Shown: positions 24,886 to 34,744 of the stretch, in pieces | Numbering within the stretch: position 1 is the stretch's first letter | Layout of the letters: every line of letters starts with the position of its first letter | NCBI GenBank assembly: GCA_010909165.1 | Contig: MU008183.1 | Location: forward strand, 744,001-808,000 | DNA: 64,000 bases | Direction: 5' to 3' | Origin: Anthoceros angustus | Taxonomy: Eukaryota; Streptophyta; Anthocerotopsida; Anthocerotales; Anthocerotaceae | Notes under the pieces: generated by a model | The model's input: the letters and a program-made list of their open reading frames with translations, nothing else | Told to the model about the DNA's origin: nothing | The model's database searches: none | Program-made: the position numbers and the translations under genes

Positions 24886-26170
24886 CTTCTCCACCCCTCC
24901 TCCCTAAAGAGCTCAAATTGCCCACCGCCCCTCACCGCAAATCCGACCACGACATCTCACAATCCCGACACCCCCAATTCCGCCCACAAGCTCCGTCCAG
25001 CCCGAATCAATTCCCTCTTCCAAACCCACCTCCCACCTCACCGCAAAAATGCGCACCGAACCAGCCCAAGAAACCTGCACCACCAAGAACGCAGCAGCAG
25101 CGAGCCCAGACTCTGCTCCAATTCCCAGGGGGCCGGGGAGCCCCTCAGTCCGTCGAGGACGAGCTCTGGGACTGCGACCCGGGGCCCCAGAAGAAGGCAG
25201 CCTTCTCGCCCATTGCACGGACGGACGCAGGCCGTGTGGAAGAATTGCAGAGGAGGACTGGAGGGGCCGGGACTAGCTGGGAGGAAGTAGAGTAGAGCAC
25301 TGCAGGAGAGCAACGGCCATTTCGGTGATGCCAGAGATGGACAGTAGTGCGAGAGGGCAATCTTGGCCTTGGCTGGCTGCCTGCTCTGCTCGCAGTCGCG
25401 CAGGCAGGCGGGCCTGGATGTGCTGAATGCAAGCACGGCAAATGAAAGAAAGCGTGCCGATTTGAACGACGGAGCGTGTTTTCCCCCGTAATTATGTGCT
25501 CTCCTGTTGCCTGTTCCACAAAGGGGGACCGGGGTACGTACGAGCAGCAACGGGAAGAAGCCGTGACTCCCTGGCCGATTTGAATTGCAACGGTCGCTAA
25601 CGGCACTGCTGCCTTAACGGCTAGTGCGTGCCCGTTCTGACAGCGCACCCAATCTTCACGCAGCCTTTCTATACACGCACATTGCTATTTCGCGGAGTCC
25701 ACTCCACAAACAGCGTTTCTTTCGTCCATGGCGATTCCACCACAACTTACACAGCTTGCAGGAGTCTTTGTTCCTGCTTACCTGTTCGCTTCAGGCCCAC
25801 ACTCTACTCTAACGATTTTAATCATGTAAACAAATGTAAAAGTTAGCATTAAGCTGTAACTTTTAAATTTCGTTAAAATTTATAATTATTGATAATTTTA
25901 TGGGCACTAATTACACATTGAGTACCTTCTCGTTATACCATGTAATAATTTACTTCAACTTATCTGCATGTGGAAATGGAATTTTAGTTCCTAGGTTTGA
26001 GATTTGGGAAAAAACAAAATGTTGATGAATGTCGACATCTTAAAGCCTCTCAAATCTAAAGTGGTGATGACCTCTCGAACATGATGGATGTCCTAATTCA
26101 AATTGATTAAGCAAAGAGGCAATGATCAGAGGGAAGAGGGAAGAGGTCACACGAGGCCTCATGATCTATA
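24886..26170. other. Upstream region of the kinesin gene, becoming AT-rich
   Basis: About 24.9-25.6 kb is GC-rich and probably holds the kinesin promoter and 5' UTR. From 25.85 kb the sequence turns AT-rich. Open frames on both strands here lack motifs and overlap one another. Confidence 0.4.
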
Positions 26171-26174
26171 AGAT

Positions 26175-26440
26175 AGCCCAATATGAGAAGAGTGAATGAT
26201 CTTTCTCAAAAAAAACTTCCATTTTGTACCAAATAGACAAATGTGCGAAGGGTGAATGATCTTCCTAAAAAAAAACTTTCACATCGTACCTTGTAAGGGA
26301 ATATGAGAAGAATGAATGATCTTTCTCAAGAAAAAATTTCACTTTGTTAGGAGTTTATAGCCCATAAGTGATAAAACCTGACCCGATAAGAGTGAATGAT
26401 CTTTCTCAAGAAAAAACTTTCACTTTGTTAGGAGGTTGCA
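26175..26440. repeat. 60-bp degenerate tandem repeat, four copies
   Basis: The core GTGAATGATCTTTCTCAA followed by an A-run and a CTTTCACTTTGT(T) tail starts at 26191, 26251 and 26311, exactly 60 bp apart. A fourth copy is at 26391, 80 bp on. Copies differ at several positions, so the array is old. Confidence 0.85.
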
Positions 26441-27379
26441 GCGTATATGAGTGACAGGTATTCTAGACTTGGAGTGTGGTGTAACAATTGACATTACCAA
26501 AACATGACCGACGAACCAATGTGAACGGTTAAAGCCATTCATAGAGCCCAAAAGCGATTCATAGAGCCCCCATGGGTTTGTGACGTCCGCATTGTATGGT
26601 ACAAATGTGTAAGCTCACCACTGTCAAAAGGTTCAGTTTTGGGGAAAAAAAGTGGAAAAAATTAATCAAATTAATAAAAAAAGTAAAAGAGGGTAAAAGA
26701 AGTTGAATAAAGAAGATAAGAAGGCAAGCACCTTAAATGGTTATTTATGGGTTTTTCTCCATCGTTTTTTCCCTCAATAAAACATAACCAACAAGTAGAC
26801 ACACAAAAAACAATCTAGACACACAAAAAACAATCTTGAGACTGTACATACTTATCAATTGAATAAAATATTTCAGAGTAGTTATCTTCAAAAATATAGA
26901 CCCTGGAGACTTTATTATGAAAAAGAGATGGGAAAACCCATCTACCCGAAAACCCATCTACCCCAAGGGAAGAGAGGGAACACACCTTAGGAGAGCACTA
27001 GACCATAGAGGACTAAACCCTGTTGTCGTCAAAGTAGACCATAGGAACTAACCCTTGTTGTTACCAAAGCATACCATAAGTCTGTTGTCGCCAATCTTGT
27101 AACTACTACCCTTTATCTTTAAAATACAGACTAAAATTTATGGTTGTTGAAATGAATGTTTTAAAAATTGTGGGTCTATCATACACGCCCTAATAAATGG
27201 TTGGTTTGAGACCGCTACAAAGGTTCCCAACTAGGGGGCTTGGGCTCAGATCTGTGCTTCGATGGGCACGCCGTTCTAGTGACACAATCAACGCAAACCT
27301 GCACTTCCTCAGAAGCATGACGTTGAGGTGATATTCGACAAAGAATGTGGGAGGCCCCTGACCCTTTGGCTTGTGTTGT
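26441..27379. other. AT-rich intergenic sequence with small duplications
   Basis: No gene seen. Short direct duplications occur at about 26800-26840 (ACACACAAAAAACAATCT twice) and 26936-26965 (AAAACCCATCTACCC twice). A 24-bp segment at 26759-26782 recurs at 35909-35932. Confidence 0.5.
26759..26782. repeat. Dispersed 24-bp repeat, copy 1
   Basis: Identical over 24 bases and in the same orientation as 35909-35932; the minus strand reads ATTGAGGGAAAAAACGATGG at its core. Both copies sit in AT-rich DNA. Probably the conserved end of a decayed mobile element. Confidence 0.6.
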
Positions 27380-30300
27380 TCATGGAACAAGCACAGCGTT
27401 CCTTTTCGTGACTGCCTCTGACAAGTCCAAACCCTTCTTCACTTTCAAGAAGACCGGTTTCAGCAATGCTTGACTTTTGGGATGCTTATTATCCCCGGCC
27501 ACAAAATTGTGCTTCAATCCATCCACGTCTGTCCACCAGCTCTGGCCTGGCTGCTTCCATGCCCTGACTTTCATTCTTCTCTCCTGCATTTCCTGTGCCT
27601 GCTCCCACATCCGGGCACTGGTGTATATGTTCGACATCAACACATATGCTGAGGTATCTTTCCTGTCAAGCTTTACTGCCTCAATGAAAGAATGGTATCC
27701 CACCTCCACATTGCTCCACTTTCGACAAGCACCCAAAAGCGTGTGCCAAACTCCAGCATTAGGAAGTACAGGCATTGTCCTTACCAAAACTAGCGCCTCA
27801 TCAATTCGGCCTGCACGACCCAGGAGATCCACCATGCATGTATAATGTTCCACTGTGGGAGTGACGCTGCAGTGACTGCCCATAGCTTGAAAGTACTCTC
27901 TTCCTTTGTCCACAAGTCCAGCATGACTGCATGCTGTTAGAACACTAAGGAATGTGATGCTGACTGGCTCTATGCCATCCTCCATCATTCTCTGCACCAA
28001 CTCAAACACCACTTCACTGTCTCCTTGACAGGTGTAGCCTGCAATCAGTGCACTCCAGGCGAAAACATCTGGTTCGGCCAACGCATCAAACACTTGCTGT
28101 GCATCGATCATGCTCCCAGACTTCCCATACATGTTTATCAAACTACCGGCTATAGACAAATTGGATTGAAGCCCCTGTTCTTCAACCTGAGCATGTAGCT
28201 GCCTCCCTAGATGCAGGGCAGCCTCATTTGCACATGCCTTCAGGAGGCACACAAAGGTCACAGCGTTGGGTATAGCGATATCTTCTTCATGCATAGAACT
28301 ATAAAGAGCCAGGGCTTCCTGGCACATGCCCTGCTGGGAATACCCCACAATTAAATGAGTCCACGTTGCCACACTTTTTTCAGCAAGTCCATCAAACACT
28401 GTCCGAGCATCCTCTAGGCTGCCACACTTTGTATACATGTATACCAAACTGCTGCTGGTTAGAAACACGTCAGCTTCATGTCCTCGTTCTCTGATTTGTG
28501 CATGAAGCAGCTTCCCCGTCTCCAAAGCTGGGTAGCCAACGGTTGCACATGCCTCCAGGAGGCACACAAATGCCACCCAATCAGGCACAGCTATGTCGTC
28601 TTCTTGCATAGCACTGTAAAGAAGAAGCGCTTCCTGGGCCATCCCCTGCTGGCAGTATCCTGTAATTAGAGCAGTCCATGCCACAACATCTTTTTGAACG
28701 AGACCATCAAACACTCTCTGAGCATCCTTTAGGCTGCCACACTTTGCATACATATGTACCAGACTATTGCCGACTAACACATCAGTTTCATGTCCGCGTT
28801 CTCTAATCTGCACATGGAGCTGCTTCCCATTTTCCAAAGACCTGGTGCCAACACTTGCACATGCCTGCAGGAGGCACACAAATGTGACAGAATTGGGTAC
28901 AGAGATGCCTTCCTCCTGCATAGCACTGTATAGATGAAGGGCTTCCTCGCCTAAGCCCTGCTGGGAATATCCTGCCATCAGAGCAGTCCATGTCACCACA
29001 TCTTTTTGGTTGAGTTCGTCGAACACACTCCGAGCATCCTCTAGGCTGCCGCACTTTGCATACATGCTTACTAAACTGTTGGCTATGTACACATCTGTTT
29101 CGTGTCCATGTTCCCTAATTTGTGCATGAAGCTGCTTCCCCTTCTCTAATGCCTGGGTGCCTACACATGCACATGCCTGCAGAAGAGACACAAATGTCAC
29201 AGAATTTGGTACAACAATGCCTTCTTCTTGCATATCACTGAAGAGATGAAGGGCCTCCTGACCCATGCCTTGCTGGACGTATCCCGCAATTAGAGCTGTC
29301 CATGTCACTACATCTTTCTCATTAAGTCCGTCAAACACTTTCTGAGCATTGTCCAGGTTGCCACACTTTGCATACATGTTTACCAAACTGCTGGCCACAA
29401 TAGCATCCGCTTGATGTCCATGTTCTCGAATCTGAGCATGAAGCTGCTCCCCCTTCTCCAAAGCTGGGGTGCCCACACTTGCACATGCCTGCAGGAGGCA
29501 CACGAATGTCACACAATCAGGTGCGACCTTGCCATCTTCTGACATAAGACTGTGAAGATGAAGGGCTTCCTGGCCCATGCCATGCAGGGAATATCCTGCA
29601 ATGAGAGCTGTCCAGGTCACTGCGTCTTTTTGACAAAGTTCATCAAACTCCCTCCGGGCATCCTGCAAGCTACCACATTTTGCATACATGTGTATCAAAC
29701 TGTTGGCTACAAACACACCACCTTGGTATCCACGCTCTCTAATTTGTGCATGAAGCTGCTTCCCCTTCTCCAAGGCTGGGGTGCCCACACTTGCACATGC
29801 CTGCAGGAGGCACACATATGTTACAGAATCAGGTACAGTCATGCCATCTTCTTGCATATCACTGTACAGACGAAGAGCTTCCTGGCCCATGCCTTGCTGG
29901 GAGTACCCAGCGATTAGAGCAGTCCATGTCACAACATCTTTTTGGGCAAGTGCGTCAAACTGCCTCTGAGCATCATCTAGGCTGCCACACTTTGCATACA
30001 TGTTTACCAAGCTGTTGCCTACAAACATATCTTTTTGTTTTCCGCATTCTCTGATTTGAGCATGAAGTTGCTTTCCCTTCTCTAAAGCTGGGGTGCCCAC
30101 ACTTGCACATGCCTGCAGGAGGCACAGGAATGTCACGGAATTGGGCTCAACGCCACCTTCTTGCATAGCACTGTAGAGATGAAGAGCATCCTGTCCCCTG
30201 CCCAGCTTGGAGTATCCTGCCAGCAGGGCATTCCATGTTACAACATTTTTATCAACAATTCCATCAAACACACCCTGAGCATCCTCTAAGCTGCCACACT

Positions 30301-31207
30301 TTGCATACATGTCCACCAAGCTACTACAGACAAACAAATCAGGCTCGAGCCCACTGGCCAGCACATCTGCATGCACCTGCTGCCCAGTTTTCAAGTGCGA
30401 TCCCCTTGCACAAGCCTGAAGGGCTGCCACAAATACATGGCCATCTGGCTTCACACTTGACTTGCACATTCGATGATACAGTCGTATGGCCTGCTTGTCT
30501 TGTCCATGTTTGACGTGCGCAGAAATTATGGAAGACCACATGAAGGCATCTGGTGTGGCAGCCACGTTGAACACATCCATGGCATCTTCCAACCTGCCAT
30601 ACGAAGCATACATTCGCAGAATGTGGTTGCACAGGAACGTGTCCGACTGAAACCCATATTTCACCGTTAAAGCATGGACGCGGCGACCCAAAACAAGATC
30701 CTTCTCGACCACACACTTCTTGAGGACAGTATAGAAGAGAGATTTGGAAATGCAACAGTCTGCCTGCACCAGACTTCCCAGAGCCTCGACAGCTACAGTG
30801 AGATAGCCCTGATGACATAGATTGGTCACGGTTTCAGCCGTTACGCCCCTTTCAGATGCTGCAGCCCTGCCAGAATCGGGATCATACTGCAATGTCGTTA
30901 GCCAGAGGACCCCCTCGAACTCCCTATCCCTCGATTCAGGCCAACAGACGCTCTTCTTATCTGGCCTACGACCCTCCCTACAAGATCCATCTCCAGCCAG
31001 ACATCCTCTTGAACATGCTGGTTCCCGTATGAAAATGCTGCACCTAGCCGCCACCGCTTGGTTGCTTGCAGTCAGATGGGCGGGAACTCGTCCTACAATA
31101 CCTCTTATTGCACCATTTTCTTGACTCCACGACGTGGTCCTCAATGGGATAGCCGAGCCGCAACCCCTTGCTATGGTGTAAGTCACATGACTGTGTAGAT
31201 CACACAT
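27380..31207 (-). CDS. PLS-class pentatricopeptide repeat protein with E/E+ motifs, no DYW domain
   Basis: An intronless 1275-codon gene. PLS-class PPR proteins bind organellar RNA, usually for C-to-U editing. The N-terminal 120 or so residues have no repeats and may hold a targeting peptide. From about residue 155 I count ten P-L-S triplets of roughly 100 residues. Signatures recur in each: LLQACASVGT, GKQLHAQI, SLVNMYAKCGSL, DVVTWTALIAGY. Triplets 3 to 8 are strikingly alike. The C-terminus has an E domain (HYTCMVDLLGRAGRIDEAL, then VWHTLLGACRK) and an E+ stretch (GQSWWTDVDG, then FVAGDNKHP). It stops about 30 residues later, so the cytidine-deaminase-like DYW domain is absent. ATG 31207 is the only in-frame ATG before the repeats. 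Function inferred: RNA-binding editing factor needing a DYW partner, or a decayed one. Confidence 0.9.
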   Translation of the reverse strand: MCDLHSHVTYTIARGCGSAIPLRTTSWSQENGAIRGIVGRVPAHLTASNQAVAARCSIFIREPACSRGCLAGDGSCREGRRPDKKSVCWPESRDREFEGVLWLTTLQYDPDSGRAAASERGVTAETVTNLCHQGYLTVAVEALGSLVQADCCISKSLFYTVLKKCVVEKDLVLGRRVHALTVKYGFQSDTFLCNHILRMYASYGRLEDAMDVFNVAATPDAFMWSSIISAHVKHGQDKQAIRLYHRMCKSSVKPDGHVFVAALQACARGSHLKTGQQVHADVLASGLEPDLFVCSSLVDMYAKCGSLEDAQGVFDGIVDKNVVTWNALLAGYSKLGRGQDALHLYSAMQEGGVEPNSVTFLCLLQACASVGTPALEKGKQLHAQIRECGKQKDMFVGNSLVNMYAKCGSLDDAQRQFDALAQKDVVTWTALIAGYSQQGMGQEALRLYSDMQEDGMTVPDSVTYVCLLQACASVGTPALEKGKQLHAQIRERGYQGGVFVANSLIHMYAKCGSLQDARREFDELCQKDAVTWTALIAGYSLHGMGQEALHLHSLMSEDGKVAPDCVTFVCLLQACASVGTPALEKGEQLHAQIREHGHQADAIVASSLVNMYAKCGNLDNAQKVFDGLNEKDVVTWTALIAGYVQQGMGQEALHLFSDMQEEGIVVPNSVTFVSLLQACACVGTQALEKGKQLHAQIREHGHETDVYIANSLVSMYAKCGSLEDARSVFDELNQKDVVTWTALMAGYSQQGLGEEALHLYSAMQEEGISVPNSVTFVCLLQACASVGTRSLENGKQLHVQIRERGHETDVLVGNSLVHMYAKCGSLKDAQRVFDGLVQKDVVAWTALITGYCQQGMAQEALLLYSAMQEDDIAVPDWVAFVCLLEACATVGYPALETGKLLHAQIRERGHEADVFLTSSSLVYMYTKCGSLEDARTVFDGLAEKSVATWTHLIVGYSQQGMCQEALALYSSMHEEDIAIPNAVTFVCLLKACANEAALHLGRQLHAQVEEQGLQSNLSIAGSLINMYGKSGSMIDAQQVFDALAEPDVFAWSALIAGYTCQGDSEVVFELVQRMMEDGIEPVSITFLSVLTACSHAGLVDKGREYFQAMGSHCSVTPTVEHYTCMVDLLGRAGRIDEALVLVRTMPVLPNAGVWHTLLGACRKWSNVEVGYHSFIEAVKLDRKDTSAYVLMSNIYTSARMWEQAQEMQERRMKVRAWKQPGQSWWTDVDGLKHNFVAGDNKHPKSQALLKPVFLKVKKGLDLSEAVTKRNAVLVP

Positions 31208-31645
31208 GACTGGACATGCAATTCAACAAATGTCCTCGACCAAAACATGAAACCGATCGTTAGAGGTTGCCATGCACAGCTGTAATTCTCTCTTCCACGG
31301 CAACATTCAGTGTGGTGAACATCACATTGTACGTTCATGTTAAACCCTAGTGCAAAACATGCATCATGGAATCCTCCTCAACTGAGCAAGTCCAGCTCCT
31401 GCGGATGTCCCAATGTAGCAGTGAAACAGCAGAGGGGCGGGAAATTAAATACCTCGATGCTGTCTCCTCAACGCAGCTGCCGACGACGATGAGGACTCTG
31501 GTGCACCTGCCGATGGGTCGGCTGCCAACTGACCCCGCAATGGCAATGCCCAAATCTCCTGCGCAATTCAGCTCCCCCACTTCTTTCTCTCACTCCATTT
31601 CCCAGGGCAAAACTGTGTTCTGGCAGAAATGGTCATCTTCCCCCC

Positions 31646-32337
31646 GTGGATCCATCACGCTTGGAACACGCTTGCTCAGGTTCGCATCCTCGCAGCCTTG
31701 GGTTGCTGGAGCTCTCACCTCAGCCGCATCCCGGGCGTCCGATGACGGGGCTCATCTTGAAAGCAAGGTTTGAATTCTCGTCAGTCCTTGACAGAAGTAT
31801 TATGTCGCGAATTCTTGAGCAGGTGACAGTATAGCGGATTTGCTCTGTTGTGCATCCCCCTTACTGTTGTGGGCGCTGTGTGTCGCGCAGGTTTGGTACT
31901 TCGCGATTGCAAATGCTCAGTCGCTTATGTGAGTTCAGGGAGTTGCTCTTGCTTTGAAGCTTTCTATCCACCACTATTGTCTGTTTTCACTGACAACACT
32001 GTTGAATTCTGCGTCAGGTTGGAAGGCGCTGCTCTCGAAACTGTACTCCTGGATGGGATCCAGCGAGCTGAGAGGTGATGTTGCAAGCACGGCACGGCCT
32101 AGGTTTATATTCAGGCGATGTTTGTGGATGAAGCCTGTCCTGTAACATGTGCGTGGACTCATCACCATTGGCAGGGCTGGGAGAGACAGAGACGTGTGGC
32201 TTATCATGGAGCCTGCCTTCTTGACTGAAGATCCTGAACTCGAGTCTCTGAATTCTACGTTGCAGAAGCCTACTGCCGCCATCCTTTCATCAAATGCAGA
32301 CTGGATGCTCACTTATGTGAAAGAAAAGCTGCCTCAG
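31646..32337 (+). CDS. Unrecognised spliced gene, partial model
   Basis: Not recognised. Four consecutive exons join in phase with GT-AG signals. One ends ...RSIMSRILEQ at 31822. The others are 31891-31928 (VWYFAIANAQSL), 32018-32074 (LEGAALETVLLDGIQRAE) and 32175-32337 (RDRDVWLIMEPAFLTEDPEL, ending VKEKLPQ). Introns are 68, 89 and 100 bases. The phase agreement at three junctions is the main support. The 5' end lies somewhere in 31366-31650 and is unresolved. The 3' end is also unresolved: a good-looking frame at about 32390-32540 (RRANKLLSLRELDQAVIGKF) is one base out of phase with the last exon. It is divergent from the PPR gene. Confidence 0.4.
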
Positions 32338-32539
32338 GTACAACATTCAACAAATTTACCTCATCAAGTTTCTCCGGATTGGGTGCTAGAGGACGTCGTG
32401 CCAATAAGTTGCTTTCTCTGCGTGAGCTGGATCAGGCGGTAATAGGCAAGTTCCGTGCTCCCTCGGCTTCAGTTGGAAATCCATTGAAGTCGAACTTGGA
32501 GGCTGGGGGTGATCTCGTGGGCGGAGGAGGAATTTGGCA

Positions 32540-33416
32540 TTAACGTGAGAGCCTGTGGGAGTGAGAGGTTCTCTCAAGAAGAAGAACGTAACCTGGAGCA
32601 AACCACGCCACTGTGCAGGTTAGTGAGTATGTCCTTCTACAGTTCGTTTCCTGAGAGGCTCTGAGCTCAACCCGTTTAGCTATGCTCCAGTAGCTAAAGC
32701 ACCTTAACCGCACGACATCCTTTCTTCTTCTCATCCGCTGTCGTTTGAGAATCCATACGCTGCTAGCAAGCTTCAGGAGGGCATGAAACCTTCCTCGACA
32801 TGAGGTTCTCGAAGGCTGCAGCTTCTCAAACTTTCAGTGTGACAGAGTCTTGTTCAATGAAGATTTATTTTTTCGAAAACCGTCAGTTAATCTCAGCGCT
32901 CGTTGGTTTACAGCACGAGCCACTTCTCTGATTCACTAGGTTTACAAGTCCGATGATTCACATTCCCCATCGTGAAGCTTGTTCGATCAGATGCAGGAAC
33001 AGGAAGAGTCTCGAGCGTGCTTATCAGCAAACTGTTTCTCTGTTTGTCTACGTTGGTAGCATTCGAAGAGGGAGGGAAAGGTCATAGACAGGGCATCACT
33101 TCACAGGTATAGGGACTGATGTTCGGTCTTCGAAACGGATCAAGAGCTGAAACGAGGCGATTTCAGTTGCTAACCGCGTTGCTGACACACCTTCATAAGA
33201 GGCAACGGTGTTTAGTCAAGCGAGCTCAATCCCAAATCCCTCCTGACTCTGCGCTCAGTTCGAAGTCACGCAGATCTGGAGGATTGCTATCCCAGCGGAA
33301 CTTCTTGTAGGTTTGCTATGCTGAATTCTCCCCGAAACAGGTTGCAATGCTGATTACAGCTCTAAAGAACCTTGCTGACCTGTTGTTCCTTTGCCTCTAG
33401 GCTGCTGACTGACAAC
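32540..33416. other. No gene recognised; upstream region of the dsRNA-binding gene
   Basis: Nothing convincing in either strand. A TTGCCTCTAG acceptor-like site just before 33401 may end an intron in the 5' UTR of the gene that starts at 33417. Confidence 0.35.
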
Positions 33417-34150
33417 ATGGAGAAGGCGAAGCCTGCTGAAATTGATGGATGTTTTCTGCCTTACACGAACGGACGTGCTCGAAACTACAAAGGGACGCTG
33501 CAGGAGTACGCTCAGGCAGCCGGTGTGAGCATACCTGAATACGAAACCTTCGAAAGGCCTTCCGTGATGAACTGCTATTCGTCAGTAGTTGTTGTAGACG
33601 GAGTTTCCTACAGCAGCAGAGGCAAGCACCGCACCCGCAAGGGAGCCGAGCAGGACGCGGCGAAAGTGGCCATCAAGAAGCTGGAGCTCAGACCGCAGGT
33701 CGTGCCGGAAACAAAGCACCAGGCTAGGTTACCACACCGTTTGAGCTCGCATTTTCTAACACTGTATTCCTCCTTGTGCTCCATCGCAGGACAATCCGTT
33801 GGTCAATTCTCTCCTACGGAATGCCACACACTCACAGCTCAACCTGTCGCCCGGCGTTGTTGAAGAGCTCACCTCGAAAATTTCCTACATCCTGGCTAAG
33901 GAAGATTCCCTGACCGCGCTGAAGAAGGCGAAGGAGGAGTTCGATAGAGCCGTCACCAATCGCAAGCTCAAGCGCCTCGTGCAGGACGCCGTGGAGGAGG
34001 TTGAGTTCAAGTTCCAGCTGGTGAATGACCTGATCCACAAGGTGCGTATACTGTAACCTGGCGTTCCTATCACTGACCTAAATGAAACCCCGCCTGGAAG
34101 AGGCCTGATTTTGCTCTCGTCTGCAGCAAAACAAACACAAACCGAGCTGA
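33417..34150 (+). CDS. Small protein with one double-stranded RNA-binding motif
   Basis: Start ATG is 33417. Residues about 20-90 form a classic dsRBM: YKGTLQEYAQAAGVSIPEYE, then SSVVVVDGVSY, and KGAEQDAAKVAIKKLE as the second helix with the basic RNA-contact end. The remaining part is a helical, charged region (exon 33790-34041, SPGVVEELTSKISYILAK and onward). A last exon (34127-34150) encodes QNKHKPS-stop after an 85-base intron with a clean CTGCAG acceptor. Exon 1 ends at 33698 (GT donor) or at 33722 (a GC-AG intron); only these keep phase. The protein has about 185-193 residues. The family includes plant DRB cofactors of Dicer and plastid dsRBM proteins. With a single motif the precise role is open. 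Confidence 0.75.
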
Positions 34151-34637
34151 ACGAGAGAGCTCTCTGCAGTCTGCAGGAGTCACCGTTGTGCAAGACTTCC
34201 AAAATGCTCCATGCAATGTCTCTGCCTGCTCTGACACACAGATTTCCAGTAGACATGATCTAGATTAGTTCCTTATGAAGACATGACTTTAGACATGAAG
34301 ATAAAGTTAGTTCTGAGCTCATGTACTTCATGATGGAGTCACTTGCATCTGGTAATAAAACTTGGCCCCCGATGGGGTCGGTAGAGGACTTCAGTCCTGG
34401 ACTCCTGCCTGCGTGAGGATATCCTGCCGAGAGTAACTCGAGTCTCCAGCAGTTGGTGGAGAAGAGCACGTTGGAAAGGGAGGAGAGGCTGCAGAGCGGT
34501 GGTTACAGCGAATCCTGGAAAAGAAGCCTCCATGTGCGCTCATCACATCGCGGTGAGTATGCATGCAGGGAATCCTGGATTTGTTTAAGGCTTTTAACCC
34601 AACAGACACTTCGATCATCCCCTGAGCTGATGAGCGC

Positions 34638-34645
34638 TATATAAG
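34638..34645 (+). promoter_or_regulatory. TATA box of the hevein-Hint gene
   Basis: TATATAAG lies about 100 bases before the ATG at 34745, in an otherwise GC-balanced upstream region. This spacing would give a leader of about 70-80 bases. Confidence 0.6.
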
Positions 34646-34744
34646 CAAGCGCGGGCGTGCGCTGCTAACAGCCCACATTGCAAGCACGCGAATTCGACGA
34701 AGTCTATCTCTCAATCGGCCGAGTCTCCCCCGGCGACGACAACC

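Noticed and set aside
24908-25648. Overlapping frames upstream of the kinesin start
   Set aside because: GC-rich, mutually overlapping on both strands and without motifs; more likely promoter and 5' UTR.
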